From assembly GCA_004293935.1 (NCBI GenBank), contig RDZH01000028.1, positions 1 to 32,730 on the forward strand: a DNA stretch of 32,730 nt. Reading direction: 5' to 3'. The position numbers were made by a program, and so were the translations under genes. The DNA is from Alphaproteobacteria bacterium. GTDB lineage: Bacteria; Pseudomonadota; Alphaproteobacteria; Rickettsiales; UBA998. The notes beneath the pieces were generated by a model, which did no database searches, had not been told where the DNA came from, and saw nothing but the letters and a program-made list of their open reading frames with translations. Shown piece after piece: positions 13,490 to 20,646 of the stretch (the stretch's first letter is position 1; each line of letters opens with the position of its first letter).

Positions 13490-14809
13490 ATGAGCATACA
13501 GAATATTTATGAACAGACGGTAGTTCCGGGCGCAGCTCAGGCTCATGCTAGTGCGGTAGCTGCTGCTCCCGTCATGAAGAATAATATTGTGCAAACGAAT
13601 GGACTCACTAAACCGAAGGTGTCTGCTGATTATATTGATTTGCTTCAGCAAAAAGCACAAATTGAAGAAGAGGTGAGGCGCAACAGTGTAGGGCGATTGG
13701 CTACAGATACGGTCGGCAATCTTAGTTCATTGGGCGTAAGTGCCTTAGCAAAGGGATCGAGCGTAGCAGGGGTGGCGGGTCATGCTGCAACTCTTGGTGT
13801 CTCCTTATATACGGGCAATAAATCAGCGAAAGATGATTTAGAAGACCTCAGAATCATGTATATGGACATGATTGTGCAGGAGTTCAATATTCCTCCCCAA
13901 GAAGTGACGACAGATCATCTACGGTGGCTTGCAGAACGCCCCAATCAAGATCAGTTGCTCGCACAAATTCATGAAATTGATCATCGCATGGGGCGCGCTG
14001 CGACAACGTCTTTGGCAGGAATAGCAGGGTCTGCAGCGGGAATGTATTTAGCACCGTTGCTTGTGGGTGCAGCTCTTGCTCCTTTTTCTTTTGGTGCAAC
14101 CTTGATCCCTGGCGTGGTGTTGACGTTGGGTGGCGCGCTCATTGGTGGGAGCATTGCAAGCGGTCACGCCAATAGCATCGTGAATTGCGTCACGGGCATT
14201 GATCCGAACGCTACAGGCTTTGCAGAATTGAAGCGTATGAATGATAAAATCGCACGCGGTGAACAGGTCAATGCGATTGATACCTTTAAGGCGTTGCTTG
14301 CAGGGGATAAAGATTTCCAAAAGATTCTCTTAGAAAGTACCAAGGGCAAAAATTTTGATGATTTAGATGTTTCGCAGCAAGCAAAAATTCTGGAAGAACA
14401 TCATCCCAAATTGCTAGAAGCATGTCATCAACTTGGCTATATGATTAATCTTGGGATCATCTCACCAGCACGTTTGATGACGCTTCCAACACTCGTGCTT
14501 GATCATAAAGAAAAAGGTGGCGCGAAAGCTGCCTATGATCTTGTTGCTTATGACATTAAATTTGGTCATGGCGTGCGCAAAGATAAGATGATGGAACTTG
14601 AAGCGCAACGTGCGAGCTTAGAGCGTTCCTACGGCGCACCTGATGCGTTGGCAGCGAAGAATGTTCCTGTGAAGGGTGGATGGGCAGAAGCAGAATTAAA
14701 CCGCCGCGCTGCAAGCGTAGCACCGCAATCTATTGAACAAGGTGGGTTTGTTGCAGCAGAGATGGAACGTCGTAGTGCTGCTGGTCAAGGTGTGCAGCTT
14801 GGCTCATAA
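13490..14809 (+). CDS. Unknown protein with glycine-zipper-like membrane hairpin and C-terminal repeats
   Basis: A 439-residue protein of no recognised family. A coiled-coil-prone segment (DYIDLLQQKAQIEEEVRRN) near residues 46-64 is followed by an Ala/Gly/Ser-rich region. A long hydrophobic stretch at about 165-226 (SLAGIAGSAAGMYLAPLLVG, LIPGVVLTLGGALIGGSIA) has Gly spacing typical of membrane glycine zippers. The C-terminal third is helical and soluble. It ends in two degenerate copies of a short unit, GGWAEAELNRRAAS and GGFVAAEMERRSAA. No clear ribosome-binding site precedes ATG 13490. An inverted repeat ACACAT-AGA-ATGTGT (13421-13435) lies in the upstream region. It follows the 504-residue protein by 108 nt; rnpB follows 63 nt after its stop. 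Confidence 0.75.
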   Translation: MSIQNIYEQTVVPGAAQAHASAVAAAPVMKNNIVQTNGLTKPKVSADYIDLLQQKAQIEEEVRRNSVGRLATDTVGNLSSLGVSALAKGSSVAGVAGHAATLGVSLYTGNKSAKDDLEDLRIMYMDMIVQEFNIPPQEVTTDHLRWLAERPNQDQLLAQIHEIDHRMGRAATTSLAGIAGSAAGMYLAPLLVGAALAPFSFGATLIPGVVLTLGGALIGGSIASGHANSIVNCVTGIDPNATGFAELKRMNDKIARGEQVNAIDTFKALLAGDKDFQKILLESTKGKNFDDLDVSQQAKILEEHHPKLLEACHQLGYMINLGIISPARLMTLPTLVLDHKEKGGAKAAYDLVAYDIKFGHGVRKDKMMELEAQRASLERSYGAPDALAAKNVPVKGGWAEAELNRRAASVAPQSIEQGGFVAAEMERRSAAGQGVQLGS

Positions 14810-14872
14810 ACCGCGTTCTATAGTATAAATTTCACGTGCATTTTGATTTTTTTTCTTGTATAAGCCTTATCC

Positions 14873-15265
14873 TAAGCTAGATGGTTGGGTGGCTGCGCGA
14901 ATGCGTGCATTTGCGAGGAAAGTCCGAGCTCCATGAAACGCAATGGCGGGTAATCCCCGCCGAGAGTGATCTCAGGGAAAGTGCCACAGAAAATAAACTA
15001 CCTTGTATGCACTGCATAGAAGGAAAAGGTGAAAAGGTGCGGTAAGAGCGCACCGCGCTTCTGGTAACAGAAGTGGCAGGGTAAACCCCATTGGGAGCAA
15101 GACCAAATAGGCATAATCATAACCGTAAGGTTATCGATGCGTTTCACATCGTGTGTTATGCGGGTAGGTTGCTAGAGCATGTCAGTAATGCCATGCCAAG
15201 AGGAATAGTCGCCTCCATATCTTCGGGTATGTAGACAAAACTCGGCTTATAGACCGTCTAGCTTA
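14873..15265 (+). ncRNA. rnpB: RNase P RNA, bacterial A type
   Basis: A 393-nt catalytic RNA of RNase P, which matures tRNA 5' ends. Diagnostic conserved blocks appear in order: GAGGAAAGTCCGAGCTCC, the ACAGAA segment, GGTAAGAGCGCACCG, GGCAGGGTAAACCCC, AGACCAAATAGG, GAGGAATAGTCGCC, and near the 3' end ACAAAACTCGGCTTATAGACCG. The boundaries are set by helix P1. Bases 14873-14886 pair with 15252-15265 over 14 positions, with G-U wobbles only. The length fits alphaproteobacterial examples. The promoter is not clear, and a family II MITE begins 20 nt after its 3' end. Confidence 0.97.
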
Positions 15266-15285
15266 GAAAAGATCATGATTTTAGT

Positions 15286-15416
15286 GAGAGTTCTGCATAC
15301 ATCTCGCTTCGTGTCATACCAGCGCAGGCTGGTATCCAGATAAACGCTTTTGATTGGATTCCTGCCTTACGCCAAGAATGACGAAATTTAATGGTTTCGT
15401 GTACTATGTAGAGGTT
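15286..15416. mobile_element. MITE-like element, family II, copy 2
   Basis: The left end GAGAGTTCTGCATAC and right end TATGTAGAGGT form a degraded version of the inverted repeats seen at 10653-10782. The core palindrome is at 15313-15383. Its right arm has decayed to CCTTACGCCAAGAATGACG, the same altered form seen in the core at 18364-18435. It lies between rnpB and the flagellin gene. The rest of the 398-bp gap holds AT-rich sequence and the flagellin control region. Confidence 0.55.
15313..15383. repeat. Dispersed palindromic core repeat, copy 4
   Basis: Left arm GTCATACCAGCGCAGGCTGG; right arm altered (CCTTACGCCAAGAATGACG), so the hairpin is weaker than in copies 1-3. Confidence 0.75.
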
Positions 15417-15570
15417 TTTTGGTATAAAAATCCATTCACATACACCCAATAGATAAAAGTACGAAATAAAAGTAAGACATGCGCATATTTTTGCCATGTG
15501 CTTAATCTTATTTTATTATATATCCTCTATATTCGTTTGTAAGAAGTAACAAATAATCATTTTATTGTGA

Positions 15571-15624
15571 TGTTATCCATAATTTATCGATAGATTTGTT
15601 GAGATAACACGGGTTTTATATTAT
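15571..15624 (+). promoter_or_regulatory. Putative flagellin promoter with dyad operator
   Basis: TTGTTG (15596-15601), 17-nt spacer and TATTAT (15619-15624) form a candidate sigma-70-type promoter. A seven-base dyad TGTTATC (15571-15577) and GATAACA (15603-15609) has its right arm inside the promoter spacer, as a repressor or activator site might. No sigma-54 (GG-N10-GC) or convincing sigma-28 box was seen. Confidence 0.35.
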
Positions 15625-15663
15625 TTCTTTTAACAATCTGAGTCCTCAAGGGAGGGGTTATAC

Positions 15664-17808
15664 ATGGTAACGAATTCAATTAATACGAATATGGCAGCGA
15701 CCAATGCGCAACGCAACATGCGTATCGCATCTGATAGTGCCAGCAGATCGATTAGCCGTTTATCCAGCGGTAATCGCATTACATCAGCATCGGATGATAT
15801 ATCGGGCATGATTCTTGGAAATACGTTGAAGAAAGAAGTGAGTACCTTGCGTGCGGTGCTTCAAAATGCGGCACAAGGCGCATCGATGCTTGAAGTAGCA
15901 AGCGGTTCATTGGAGCAAGTAGCAGATATATTGATGCGTCAAAAAGCATTAACCGTGCAAGCATCGGCAGGATCAGTCTCCAACGCGGAACGCATCTTGT
16001 TAAACCAAACATTTCAAGACCTTTCCCAAGAGATTAATCGCTTGGTAGGTAGTGCTAATTTTAATGGTGTGAACTTGATTGATGGCTCACTCACTAAATC
16101 TGCGATGCTCACCACCAATGCGAATAACACAACCGCAACGGCATCGCAAATTATTGGTCAGACAACTGCGGGTGGTGCGAACACTATTACTGTGGGTAAT
16201 GGTTTGGCAGAAGGTGATACTATCTCCTTCAATGGCTTTCAGGCAATGTTTACCACCGCCGCTCGCGGAACTGTTGCAGCAGCAGGCAAAGTGTCGATCG
16301 GTGCAGACAACCCAACAACAGCGCGTAATTTGGTTGAGTTCCTCAATCAAAGCACGGATGCGCGTTTGGCAAACTTTAGCTTCAAAACGGCAGCGGTCAA
16401 TGGTGCCGCCATAGACGTGTTCTATACGGGTGGTAATATTGTTGGAAACTCAGGAAACGCCCCCGATATGGTGACGGTATCCATCGTGGACGGCGCAGTA
16501 GCTGCAGCGGGCATTGCTCTAGGGGATGCAACCATGGCATTTAGACCAACGGTGACGACAGATGAAGATGGATTACATGCAACCGCCTATGATCTCACAG
16601 GGAGTATCTTAGCCAATACGCGTTTAACCTCCGATGGAGTGGATTTGACAGCATCAGCAGCAGCAGCAGGAGAAACGGGTATCCAAAATAATGCGGCATT
16701 CATTGGCAATGTGTTTCAGAATCTGACAGTGACCGCGACAGGTGTAGCAGACACATTAAACTTCCAAATGCAAGTAGGCAATGTACTGTATCGCGCCCTC
16801 AATGTCGATGTTGTGGATGGAAACCCGACTTTTATCACGATGGCAGGTGTCAATGCATCGAATAATGCGGTTGTTGAAGGTGGAGAATTTCGCTTTAAGT
16901 TGGCAGCAAACGCATTCACAGCGGGAACATATACAGTGCAGCAAGCAACTGAATTTACCAATGAACTTCGTAATGCACTCAGTGAATTGAATGTTCGTCA
17001 AAACCGAAATGTCACAAGTTTTGCGCATAATAACTCATCCGTCAGTGTCAATGCGGTTCAGGTGGCTAACTTACGGGACATGCGTGCTAATTTCATTAGC
17101 GATAATTTCACCAATGTACGCATTGAAGATATACGCGTCTTTGCGCCAGAAGTTGGCTCAACAGATGCGAGAATCCAAGTGAAGATCGATGGTGAATGGT
17201 ATCATAGCCAATCAGGCATTGGTACGGAAATAACGCGCAATCGCCTCATAGCGTTTAGTAACAGCACTGATCCAACCAAATCATTTAACATGACAACGGG
17301 TACGACGGGCATCACAGGAAGTGCCACGGTGACAATGAATCTATCCACTCATGCCAATGCCGAAGCGGTTGAAACTGAACTGAAGCGCGCTTTTGGTATC
17401 ACCAATGGTCAGGCGGGTACGCAATTCCAGATGGGTTCTGATGCAGCCGATGCTATAGGATTAGAGATTGATTCGGTGGATACCCATACCATTTTTGATG
17501 GTCTATCACTGGATATTCTCACCTCAGGCAGTGCAACCACAGCAGGGGCGCAAATTGACCTTGCGATTAATTCAGTGAAGCAGGCGCAAGCAGCGGTAGG
17601 TGGGATTCAATCACGCTTTGAGTACGGTATGGCGAACTTAGAAACCGCGATTGCCAACCAAGATGCAGCACGCGCTGCGTTTTTAGATACGGATTGGGCA
17701 GCGGAATCGACAGCCTTTGCCTCCGCACAAGTGCAGTTACAAGCGGGTATCTCCGTATTAGCACAAGCAAACTTGTTGCAACAACAGCTCTTAAAATTGA
17801 TTGAGTAG
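15664..17808 (+). CDS. Flagellin
   Basis: A 714-residue flagellar filament protein, exported by the flagellar type III apparatus and polymerised outside the cell. The N-terminal D0/D1 part (1 to about 140) has the classic SINTNMAATNAQRNM, RLSSGNRITSASDD and NFNGVNLIDG. The C-terminal D1/D0 part (about 630-714) has AINSVKQAQAAVGGIQSRFE, DTDWAAESTAFASAQVQLQA and the terminal LAQANLLQQQLLKLIE. Between them lies a variable, Thr/Ala/Asn-rich region of nearly 500 residues, which makes this flagellin longer than the common 270-500. The Shine-Dalgarno GGGAGGGG ends 6-7 nt before ATG 15664 and is very strong. A stable hairpin follows the stop. It is the only flagellar gene certain in the window. Confidence 0.96.
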   Translation: MVTNSINTNMAATNAQRNMRIASDSASRSISRLSSGNRITSASDDISGMILGNTLKKEVSTLRAVLQNAAQGASMLEVASGSLEQVADILMRQKALTVQASAGSVSNAERILLNQTFQDLSQEINRLVGSANFNGVNLIDGSLTKSAMLTTNANNTTATASQIIGQTTAGGANTITVGNGLAEGDTISFNGFQAMFTTAARGTVAAAGKVSIGADNPTTARNLVEFLNQSTDARLANFSFKTAAVNGAAIDVFYTGGNIVGNSGNAPDMVTVSIVDGAVAAAGIALGDATMAFRPTVTTDEDGLHATAYDLTGSILANTRLTSDGVDLTASAAAAGETGIQNNAAFIGNVFQNLTVTATGVADTLNFQMQVGNVLYRALNVDVVDGNPTFITMAGVNASNNAVVEGGEFRFKLAANAFTAGTYTVQQATEFTNELRNALSELNVRQNRNVTSFAHNNSSVSVNAVQVANLRDMRANFISDNFTNVRIEDIRVFAPEVGSTDARIQVKIDGEWYHSQSGIGTEITRNRLIAFSNSTDPTKSFNMTTGTTGITGSATVTMNLSTHANAEAVETELKRAFGITNGQAGTQFQMGSDAADAIGLEIDSVDTHTIFDGLSLDILTSGSATTAGAQIDLAINSVKQAQAAVGGIQSRFEYGMANLETAIANQDAARAAFLDTDWAAESTAFASAQVQLQAGISVLAQANLLQQQLLKLIE

Positions 17809-17831
17809 TGAGTGAGTGGCAATAAACGTAC

Positions 17832-17868
17832 AGAGGATAATGGGGTAGATTTTGTCTCATTATCCTCT
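17832..17868 (+). terminator. Hairpin behind the flagellin gene
   Basis: AGAGGATAATG (17832-17842) and CATTATCCTCT (17858-17868) form a perfect 11-bp stem with a 15-nt loop, 24 nt after the flagellin stop. The downstream sequence AAAAGGGC has no U-tract. It is therefore more likely an mRNA 3' stabiliser or factor-dependent end than a classic intrinsic terminator. Confidence 0.55.
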
Positions 17869-17922
17869 AAAAGGGCATAGATTTTGCCTCTAATGATAGC
17901 ATATGCACCGAAGGAGCATAGT

Positions 17923-18303
17923 ATGGAACTAAGCGCGCTCACCACTCAAAATAAACAGGCTACGAATGAGGTGTACAACACTCCTAAACTAGCTGTGACT
18001 GCGCCTGTGAAAAAATCTGATGTAAGTGATGAACCCGTTCTCATTAGCGCGATTCAAGAAAATATGTTCAAACATATTGATATGCGCCGTATGCATTATT
18101 TGGAACAAATTATGCGTGAGCAGAAAGTACGCGATGTCTATGGAATAGGTGAGGGGCGTTTTACGATTTTCAAAGATACGCACGGACGTTTTATCATACG
18201 CTTAAGCAACGCACGGGATAATTCTGTCACCTATCTTGAAGAACGTGACGTGATGAAATATGCCCGTGTGCCATCCATGAGTTATTTTCACTTGCATATA
18301 TAA
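17923..18303 (+). CDS. Small hypothetical protein downstream of flagellin
   Basis: A 126-residue soluble protein. The N-terminal 40 residues are low-complexity (Thr/Asn/Lys/Val). A helix follows (AIQENMFKHIDMRRMHYLEQIMREQ), then a beta-rich end GRFTIFKDTHGRFIIRLSNARDNSVTYLEERDVM. The last part faintly resembles the strand-turn-strand of FlaG-type flagellar proteins, and the gene directly follows flagellin. A flagellar role is thus possible but unproven. ATG 17923 is preceded by AAGGAG at 8-nt spacing; an upstream in-frame ATG at 17884 lacks this. Its last codon ATA and stop TAA lie within the left terminal repeat of the family I MITE. Confidence 0.7.
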   Translation: MELSALTTQNKQATNEVYNTPKLAVTAPVKKSDVSDEPVLISAIQENMFKHIDMRRMHYLEQIMREQKVRDVYGIGEGRFTIFKDTHGRFIIRLSNARDNSVTYLEERDVMKYARVPSMSYFHLHI

Positions 18304-18520
18304 GCTGAGTTTTGGATAAGAAGAATCATAAACAGTTATTTTGTATAAATAAATCTTAAAACCCGTCATGCCTGCGTAGGCAGGCATCCAGAACAACAGC
18401 TCTAACTGGACTCCTGCCTTACGCCAAGAGTGACGAGTATAAGAAAAAAACAATAGTAAAACATATGGATAGGTGTCAGGACTCGCTAGGTTACACTTTA
18501 TCCAAAACTGAGGTTATATA
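18297..18520. mobile_element. MITE-like element, family I, copy 2 (224 bp)
   Basis: The ends repeat those of 554-758: left 18297-18320 with AGCTGAGTTTTGGATAAG after TATATA, right 18497-18520 with TCCAAAACTGAGGTTATATA. The core palindrome is at 18364-18435. It fills the gap between the convergent genes 17923-18303 and creA, touching the stop codon of the first and ending 4 nt from the stop of the second. Confidence 0.75.
18364..18435. repeat. Dispersed palindromic core repeat, copy 5
   Basis: Left arm CGTCATGCCTGCGTAGGCAG; right arm CCTGCCTTACGCCAAGAGTG, carrying the same change as copy 4. Confidence 0.75.
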
Positions 18521-18524
18521 AGCT

Positions 18525-19037
18525 CTAATCATCGAGCAAGGGCTTTTGTGGCGGCGTACCATTCCATGCTATAGGAGTGACCACGGATATGGATGTATCA
18601 GGTGAACCTTCGATTACGCGATGTGTGCGCACCACATACACCAAACTATGCGTAACCTTATCGAATAATCGTATGATTTCAAGAGATTTGAAAATCAGTG
18701 ATCGGTTTTCATCAAATACTTCTTCGCCATTCTCATCTGCTTCAATAGGGCGAACATAGGTGATGACACCTGTTTGAACACACGACACACTTGCTATTGA
18801 GGGGTCTTCGGCAAGACCTAGTCCGCCTTTAATCCCGCCCGTTTTCGGACGTGCCACATAACATGTGACTCCCTTGACTTTAGGATCATCAAAGGCAACA
18901 ATAGCAATTTTATGATTCGGTCCGATAATCTTAAACCCTGTGGTTACCGCTCCGATTTCACGCGATTCCGATGCATGGGCAAAGGGAGAAAGCATAAGCA
19001 CTGTGAGTGCTAAAATAAATGATAGAATGTTTTTCAT
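18525..19037 (-). CDS. creA: CreA family periplasmic protein
   Basis: A 170-residue exported protein of the CreA family; its biochemical role is not established. The signal peptide spans about residues 1-22 (hydrophobic LSFILALTVLMLSPFAHAS). The mature part carries the family signature GFKIIGPNHKIAIVAFDDPKVKGVTCYV, then RPKTGGIKGGLGLAEDPS and SVSCVQTG with two cysteines that may form a disulfide. It ends in a region containing LIFKSLEIIRLFD and VIEGSPDTSISVVTPI. ATG 19037 is chosen: GGGG lies 9 nt upstream, while the longer start at 19064 lacks one and would spoil the signal peptide. The first 95 bp are duplicated in inverted orientation at the start of the neighbouring yebB-like gene. Confidence 0.92.
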   Translation of the reverse strand: MKNILSFILALTVLMLSPFAHASESREIGAVTTGFKIIGPNHKIAIVAFDDPKVKGVTCYVARPKTGGIKGGLGLAEDPSIASVSCVQTGVITYVRPIEADENGEEVFDENRSLIFKSLEIIRLFDKVTHSLVYVVRTHRVIEGSPDTSISVVTPIAWNGTPPQKPLLDD

Positions 19038-19059
19038 GTTCTTAAACCCCGTTGTTACT

Positions 19060-19088
19060 ATCATAGATCGTCTGCACCATGATCACAA
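19060..19088 (-). promoter_or_regulatory. Putative creA promoter
   Basis: On the minus strand TTGTGA, 17-nt spacer, TATGAT, about 22 nt before ATG 19037. Its -10 lies in ATCATAGAT (19060-19068), which is the complement of ATCTATGAT at 19105-19113, a possible shared operator. Confidence 0.45.
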
Positions 19089-19118
19089 CAAAATCATACA
19101 AATTATCTATGATTTTTC

Positions 19119-19146
19119 TTGTGAACACGCTATAAAGGAATAGTAT
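19119..19146 (+). promoter_or_regulatory. Putative promoter of the yebB-like gene
   Basis: TTGTGA (19119-19124), 16-nt spacer, TAGTAT (19141-19146). A start near 19153 would leave only about 8-14 nt before the ATG, fitting the absence of a Shine-Dalgarno sequence. Confidence 0.35.
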
Positions 19147-19166
19147 TAACAAACTATCACATGATC

Positions 19167-19865
19167 ATGACCAATACTCTATCATTTTTTTTGGCACTCA
19201 CAGTGCTTATGCTTGCTCCGCTTGCCTATGCATCAGAATCGCGTGAAATCGGAGTAGTAACGCTACATTATAATCGAGAGGATAGGATGCATATCGATCA
19301 TTTATCAAAAGAACTGCGCGTTGGTGATATTGTGTTTATTCATATTGATATTTTGCCTTTTCGTAAAATAGCCAAGGATACGCAAAGTTGGACAAACCAT
19401 GTGGGCATCATTATTGATGTTGCGGGTGATGAACCCATCGTTGCGGAAAGTACGTTCCCTCGTTCCACTACTACGCCATTTTCTAAGTTCCTCAAACGAT
19501 CCAAAGATTATCGTGTCGCAATTAAACGCCTACATGATCCACTCTCAGTGGCGCAACAAGCAGCCATTAAGGATGCAGCCAATAAAAAATTAGGGCGGTG
19601 GTACGATACGGGCTTCAACCTTCATTCGCGCAAACAATTTTGCTCGCGCTATGTGCATGAAGTTGTCAATGAGGCATTGGCTATCGAATTAGGTACAATA
19701 GAAAATATGCGCACGCTTTTGACCAATAATCCTAAAGCCGATTTATTATTTTGGCGCATATGGTATTTTGGGAGAATTCCGTGGGATCGGGAAACGGTCA
19801 CGCCTGCAAGCATCTTACATAGCCCGAAATTGCATAGTGTGTTTGATGGCACTATAGTCATTTGA
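19167..19865 (+). CDS. YebB/YiiX-like permuted papain-fold protein with added signal peptide
   Basis: A 232-residue protein that, as I remember the E. coli sequence, closely follows YebB of the circularly permuted NlpC/P60-papain group. It shows LRVGDIVFIHI, WTNHVGIII with the probable catalytic His78, VAES with Glu94, RKQFCSRYVHEV with Cys159, and the C-terminal NPKADLLFWRIWYFGRIPWD and ETVTPAS. The family acts on lipid- or peptide-linked amides; the substrate here is unknown. Residues 1-22 form a Sec signal peptide nearly identical to that of the divergent creA, placing the enzyme in the periplasm. E. coli YebB, as I recall, starts without one. ATG 19167 is favoured because the duplication begins there; ATG 19161 is two codons upstream. 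Neither has a ribosome-binding site. Confidence 0.85.
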   Translation: MTNTLSFFLALTVLMLAPLAYASESREIGVVTLHYNREDRMHIDHLSKELRVGDIVFIHIDILPFRKIAKDTQSWTNHVGIIIDVAGDEPIVAESTFPRSTTTPFSKFLKRSKDYRVAIKRLHDPLSVAQQAAIKDAANKKLGRWYDTGFNLHSRKQFCSRYVHEVVNEALAIELGTIENMRTLLTNNPKADLLFWRIWYFGRIPWDRETVTPASILHSPKLHSVFDGTIVI

Positions 19866-19951
19866 CTGAAAATGACTCATCAAGAGACAACTGCCGTCTT
19901 TGTAATAATAAATATTGACTTTTTCTGTATTGTTCGTTAAGGAAGCATCTC

Positions 19952-19990
19952 ATGCTGCATGGCAGCATTTCAACTCAACGAAATATATAA
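19952..19990 (+). CDS. Possible 12-residue leader peptide upstream of the GNAT gene
   Basis: ATG 19952 has the best Shine-Dalgarno in the area (AAGGA, 8 nt upstream) and opens a frame reading MLHGSISTQRNI before TAA 19988-19990. That is 10 nt before the likely start of the acetyltransferase. It may couple translation of the next gene or simply be chance. There is no comparative evidence. Confidence 0.2.
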   Translation: MLHGSISTQRNI

Positions 19991-20000
19991 AAGTATCATC

Positions 20001-20639
20001 ATGGCATTAACAGCACGTCAATTAGAGTACGCAACAGAATATAAGGTTCTGGATCATGACCACATGGAATCTGCCCTGCATTGCTTAGCGGAGTCATTCC
20101 TTGATGAGCCGTTATTGAAGTTTCTCAACATACCCTATCAGGCAACGGCAGATATTTTGCGCCCACGGTTGCGTACATCGATTGAACAAGGGTTATCGGT
20201 GATTGCGGTGGAAGGTGATCGTGTGGTTTCCACTATTTTTTGTGATGATAATAATGAAGATCACGTACCTTATCCTAATGAACAACAATGGGAAGGCTAT
20301 TGGCAGCCTGTATTTGATTTATTAGGCAAACTTCATGGTGAAAGCACAATAGAGCAAGCTATGCACGCACAAGGGCTGAAATTTTATCATTTATTTTTTG
20401 CAGGAACAGTTCGTGATGCACGCAACAAGGGGCATTTGCGTCAACTCATGCGCATGTCATTAGAGGTGGCGCGTGAAAAGGGTTTCGATGTTGCGATGGT
20501 GGAAGCCTCATCAAAAGGTACGCAAAAAGCCTGCCGTGAGTTTGGTTATGAATTAGCGCATACGGTGGAATATAAAGATGTACCGACTCTTGCAGCATTG
20601 CATGATGAAAAAATCGAGCTATTCCTTTTGAAACTATAA
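20001..20639 (+). CDS. GNAT-type acyltransferase
   Basis: A 212-residue protein with the outline of the GNAT N-acyltransferase fold. It has an N-terminal segment with HMESALHCLAESFLDEPLLKF, a strand GLSVIAVEGDRVVSTIFCDD, and a cofactor-loop region TVRDARNKGHLRQLMRMSLEVAREKGFD, a loose match to motif A (R-x-x-G-x-x). VAMVEASSKGTQKACREFGYEL matches motif B. The acceptor substrate is unknown. An alternative start at 19959 would add 14 residues, but its AAGGA is 15 nt away. The start at 20001 matches the usual N-terminus better but has only weak purines upstream. It ends 7 nt from the convergent nrdR. Confidence 0.7.
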   Translation: MALTARQLEYATEYKVLDHDHMESALHCLAESFLDEPLLKFLNIPYQATADILRPRLRTSIEQGLSVIAVEGDRVVSTIFCDDNNEDHVPYPNEQQWEGYWQPVFDLLGKLHGESTIEQAMHAQGLKFYHLFFAGTVRDARNKGHLRQLMRMSLEVAREKGFDVAMVEASSKGTQKACREFGYELAHTVEYKDVPTLAALHDEKIELFLLKL

Positions 20640-20646
20640 AGAAGAA

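Larger units (their letters stand above)
18943..19261. repeat. Inverted duplication of a signal-peptide coding segment
   Basis: Arms 18943-19037 (minus, start of creA) and 19167-19261 (plus, start of the yebB-like gene) are each 95 bp. They align without gaps from ATG to GTAAC, with 13 differences counted by eye. The similarity stops at the start codons on one side and shortly after SREIG on the other. The 129-bp centre holds both promoters. Confidence 0.85.

Noticed and set aside
14831-14862. Promoter for rnpB
   Set aside because: TGTATA near 14857 could be a -10, but no -35 lies at acceptable spacing, so I did not list it.
15273-15497. 74-codon minus-strand frame between rnpB and flagellin
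   Set aside because: The frame is made mostly of the family II element (WIPACAGMTR is a typical translation of this repeat type).
621-18435. CRISPR-like reading of the five core repeats
   Set aside because: Copies are thousands of bases apart, palindromic and variable, with genes between them; no spacer array or cas gene.
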